From Vibrio renipiscarius (GTDB taxonomy: Bacteria > Pseudomonadota > Gammaproteobacteria > Enterobacterales > Vibrionaceae): a stretch of 64,000 bases of DNA. The stretch lies in the NCBI RefSeq assembly GCF_000827885.1, contig NZ_JTKH01000008.1, positions 62,001-126,000 of the forward strand, written 5' to 3'. This document shows positions 61,831-64,000 of the stretch, in pieces; position 1 is the stretch's first letter, and each line of letters begins with the position of its first letter. The notes beneath the pieces are model-generated. The model worked only from the letters and a program-made list of their open reading frames with translations, was not told the DNA's origin and ran no database searches. Position numbers and translations under genes: made by a program.

Positions 61831-63150
61831 ATGAAAAAATTGCTTCCACTTCTTATCAGTGCAGCACTCGGTAGTCTTAGCACTTCTGCTTGGGCAGATA
61901 CGCTGACAGAAATTTACAACCAAGCGAAGGAAAACGATCCTACGCTACTCAGCTCAGCGGCGACACGCGATGCCGCTTTTGAAGCAATCGAAGAAAGTCG
62001 CAGTACTTTGTTACCACAAATTAACTTAACTGCGGGCTATGATCTGACTCGTGGCGATAGCGATAGTGATGCATTATCAGCTGGCGTGAACTTTTCTCAA
62101 GAGCTCTTCGACCGCTCAAGCTGGATTAGTCTAGATACTTCTGAAATGTCTGCTCGTCAAGCGGATGCCGCTTATGCAGCCATTCAACAAGCACTTATTC
62201 TGCGCGTATCACAAGCCTATTTTGATGTCCTAAGAGCTCAAGATAACTTGGTGTTTATTCAAGCAGAGAAAGCGGCGGTTGCTCGCCAACTAGAGCAAAC
62301 CAAACAACGTTTTGAAGTGGGCCTATCGGCAATTACTGACGTTCATGACGCACAAGCGCAATACGACTCAGTATTGGCTGACGAAGTTCTGGCACAAAAT
62401 GATTTAGTTAACAGCTATGAAGGCCTACGTGAAATTACTGGCCAAGAGCACGCTAACCTAGAAGTATTAGATACTAAACGCTTCTCTGCGAGCAAAACAT
62501 CAACAGCAATCAATACGTTAGTTGATGAAGCCGGACAAAAGAACCTAAGCTTATTAGCAGCACGAATTACGCAAGATGTTGCCAAAGAAAATATTTCACT
62601 CGCCAGTTCTGGTCACCTTCCATCATTGACTCTTGATGGTGGCTACAACTACCGTGATATCAGCAATACCGATGTAAATCCTATCACACAACGTAGTTCT
62701 GACGGTGATGAAGGTAACTTCAACGTTGGTCTTAACTTAGTGGTGCCTCTATACACGGGTGGCAATATCACCTCGCAAACCAAGCAAGCTGAATTTGCTT
62801 ATGTTGCAGCAAGCCAAGATCTTGAGGCGACATACCGTAGCGTAGTGAAAGATGTTCGCGCATTTAACAACAACATCAGTGCATCTATCGGCGCATTGCG
62901 TGCTTACGAGCAAACTGTTATCTCTGCAGAATCAGCACTAGAAGCAACCGAGGCTGGTTTTGATGTGGGCACACGTACTATCGTTGACGTATTAGACTCA
63001 ACGCGTCGCCTATACGATGCAAACAAGAGCTTATCGAACGCACGTTACGATTACATTCTAAGCGTACTGCAACTGCGTCAAGCGGTGGGTACGTTGAGTG
63101 AACAAGATATCTTAGATGTCAACGCAGGTCTTAAACCCGCGACTAAGTAA
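61831..63150 (+). CDS. tolC: Outer membrane channel protein TolC
   Basis: TolC is the trimeric outer-membrane exit duct for RND efflux pumps and type I secretion. The 439 residues begin with a signal peptide cleaved near AWA-DTLTEIY and contain two structural repeats of helices and beta strands typical of outer-membrane efflux proteins. I start at the ATG at 61831 (MKKLLPLLISAALG); the in-frame ATG 11 codons earlier would place a non-signal leader before it. The divergent neighbour nudF and position match other vibrios and enterobacteria. Confidence 0.96.
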   Translation: MKKLLPLLISAALGSLSTSAWADTLTEIYNQAKENDPTLLSSAATRDAAFEAIEESRSTLLPQINLTAGYDLTRGDSDSDALSAGVNFSQELFDRSSWISLDTSEMSARQADAAYAAIQQALILRVSQAYFDVLRAQDNLVFIQAEKAAVARQLEQTKQRFEVGLSAITDVHDAQAQYDSVLADEVLAQNDLVNSYEGLREITGQEHANLEVLDTKRFSASKTSTAINTLVDEAGQKNLSLLAARITQDVAKENISLASSGHLPSLTLDGGYNYRDISNTDVNPITQRSSDGDEGNFNVGLNLVVPLYTGGNITSQTKQAEFAYVAASQDLEATYRSVVKDVRAFNNNISASIGALRAYEQTVISAESALEATEAGFDVGTRTIVDVLDSTRRLYDANKSLSNARYDYILSVLQLRQAVGTLSEQDILDVNAGLKPATK

Positions 63151-63174
63151 TCCACTCAAAAACACGGTAAGATC

Positions 63175-63205
63175 AAAAAAGCCTGCTGATTATGCAGGCT
63201 TTTTT
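63175..63205. terminator. Bidirectional terminator after tolC
   Basis: AAAAAAGCCTGC (63175-63186) pairs with GCAGGCTTTTTT (63194-63205) around seven bases, with T-tracts on both strands. It ends tolC and the convergent regulator gene. Confidence 0.93.
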
Positions 63206-63221
63206 ATGTTTAAAACTCAGC

Positions 63222-64000
63222 TTATACCGTCGTTTCGGTAATAAGATTATGTTTATTCAACAATCGATACATGGTCGCGCGCGAAACGCCCAGCTCTTTG
63301 GCTGCCATCGACACTTGGCCGGTATGTGACTCGAGTACAAGCAACAGTGCGTCTCTTTCACTGCGTTCTCGAATATTTTTCAGACTGCGCTTACCATCAC
63401 TGCGCTTAGGCAAGTCTAAATGTTGCTCGTCGAGCATCACCGTATCCGACATCAATACCACGCGTTTGATCTGGTTCATGAGCTCACGTACGTTGCCTGG
63501 CCAATGATAACGAGTCAGTGAACGCGTCGCCTCTTCGGTAAAACTGCGCGCCTGAGCATTATATTCACGCGAGTACTCCATCAAGAAATGACGGGCAAGA
63601 ATGGCAATGTCCCCTGCGCGCTCTTTCAAGCTCGGCACATTGATGCGTAAAACATTAATATAATGGTAAAGCTCTTCGTTAAAATCCCCATCTATCAGGG
63701 CTTTTTCAATATCGGCTGAGTTCGCCGCTAAAATACGAACATCCACTTCTTTACGGCCATTCACCGTTTCCACCGTGCCCTCTTGCAAGAAGCGCAACAG
63801 ATTAAGCTGCTGTGATTTCGGCAACGTAAGAATGTCGTTTAATAAAATCGTCCCGCCATCAGCGCGTTCTAAAATTGACGCTTCGTCAACGTCATCGCGA
63901 TGAATGCCAAATAAGTCACTTTCAAGACGCCGTTCAGACATCGCACGGCAATTAACCGATAGAAACGCTTTTTGCGCACGTGATGAGGTTTTATGTACCG
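63222..64000 (-). CDS. Sigma-54-activator-like transcriptional regulator with degenerate AAA motifs, N-terminus off window
   Basis: The visible 258 C-terminal residues match the central AAA+ domain of bacterial enhancer-binding proteins and a Fis-type helix-turn-helix (AAKELGVSRATMYRLLNKHNL). The frame is open to the right edge, so the receiver or sensor domain is outside. Several motifs are altered. After the LFG motif the GAFTGA loop is missing (IHRDDVDEAS instead), Walker B reads GGTILLNDI where DE is usual, and the DLYYRL arginine finger reads ELYHYIN. It therefore probably does not remodel sigma-54 polymerase. V. cholerae VpsR, a c-di-GMP-binding regulator of biofilm genes, is a similar case, but identity with VpsR cannot be decided here. 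Confidence 0.82.
   Translation of the reverse strand, partial: VHKTSSRAQKAFLSVNCRAMSERRLESDLFGIHRDDVDEASILERADGGTILLNDILTLPKSQQLNLLRFLQEGTVETVNGRKEVDVRILAANSADIEKALIDGDFNEELYHYINVLRINVPSLKERAGDIAILARHFLMEYSREYNAQARSFTEEATRSLTRYHWPGNVRELMNQIKRVVLMSDTVMLDEQHLDLPKRSDGKRSLKNIRERSERDALLLVLESHTGQVSMAAKELGVSRATMYRLLNKHNLITETTV

Overview
The window looks like chromosome I of a Vibrio species (Vibrionaceae, Gammaproteobacteria). The protein families, the gene neighbourhoods (nudF-DUF1249-cpdA-yqiA, lpoA-yraN-diaA-dolP, rplM-rpsI-petABC-sspAB, the dcw cluster), the DciA-type helicase-loader gene between lpxC and secA, and the c-di-GMP riboswitch in front of gbpA all point that way. I cannot name the species from sequence alone. 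No tRNA, rRNA, CRISPR array, transposase, integrase or prophage gene was seen.

Layout. 1-7135: housekeeping and stress genes: a TatD nuclease running off the left edge, yaaA, a sodium:alanine/glycine symporter, a DUF3545 protein, a hemerythrin-like protein, ung, nfo, and grcA with an FNR site. 7285-12440: the accessory part. A cyclic-di-GMP-I riboswitch precedes gbpA (chitin-active LPMO/adhesin). A lipoprotein gene with an HELFH zinc-peptidase motif follows, then a LysR regulator and a TSUP transporter that overlap at their 3' ends. The lipoprotein gene lies between two ~230-240 bp direct repeats. Each repeat holds the gbpA terminator and the start of lysR, and they differ only at synonymous sites inside the lysR codons. 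12664-18906: carAB with tandem ArgR boxes, dapB, mutT. 19151-23685: secA, divergent dciA, lpxC. 23782-39297: one long minus-strand division and wall cluster, in transcription order rsmH-ftsL-ftsI-murE-murF-mraY-murD-ftsW-murG-murC-ftsQ-ftsA-ftsZ, without mraZ or ddl. 39719-40149: RNase P RNA with a triplicated 24-bp repeat near its 5' end. 40492-44753: rsmI divergent from lpoA-yraN-diaA-dolP. 44811-49830: rplM-rpsI, petABC, sspA-sspB. 50073-54566: zapE divergent from zapG, then degQ-degS. 54662-61600: parC, parE, yqiA, cpdA, DUF1249, nudF. 61831-64000: tolC and a truncated sigma-54-activator-like regulator that has lost several ATPase motifs.

How they work together. Most of the window is core growth machinery: precursor synthesis (carbamoyl phosphate, diaminopimelate), the Mur pathway and divisome, lipid A commitment (LpxC), protein export (SecA), respiration (bc1) and envelope quality control (DegS/DegQ, DolP, LpoA, TolC). 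The gbpA-lysR block is the main sign of recent change. It links surface-chitin colonisation under c-di-GMP control to a gene that appears to have entered by recombination with a related but diverged genome.
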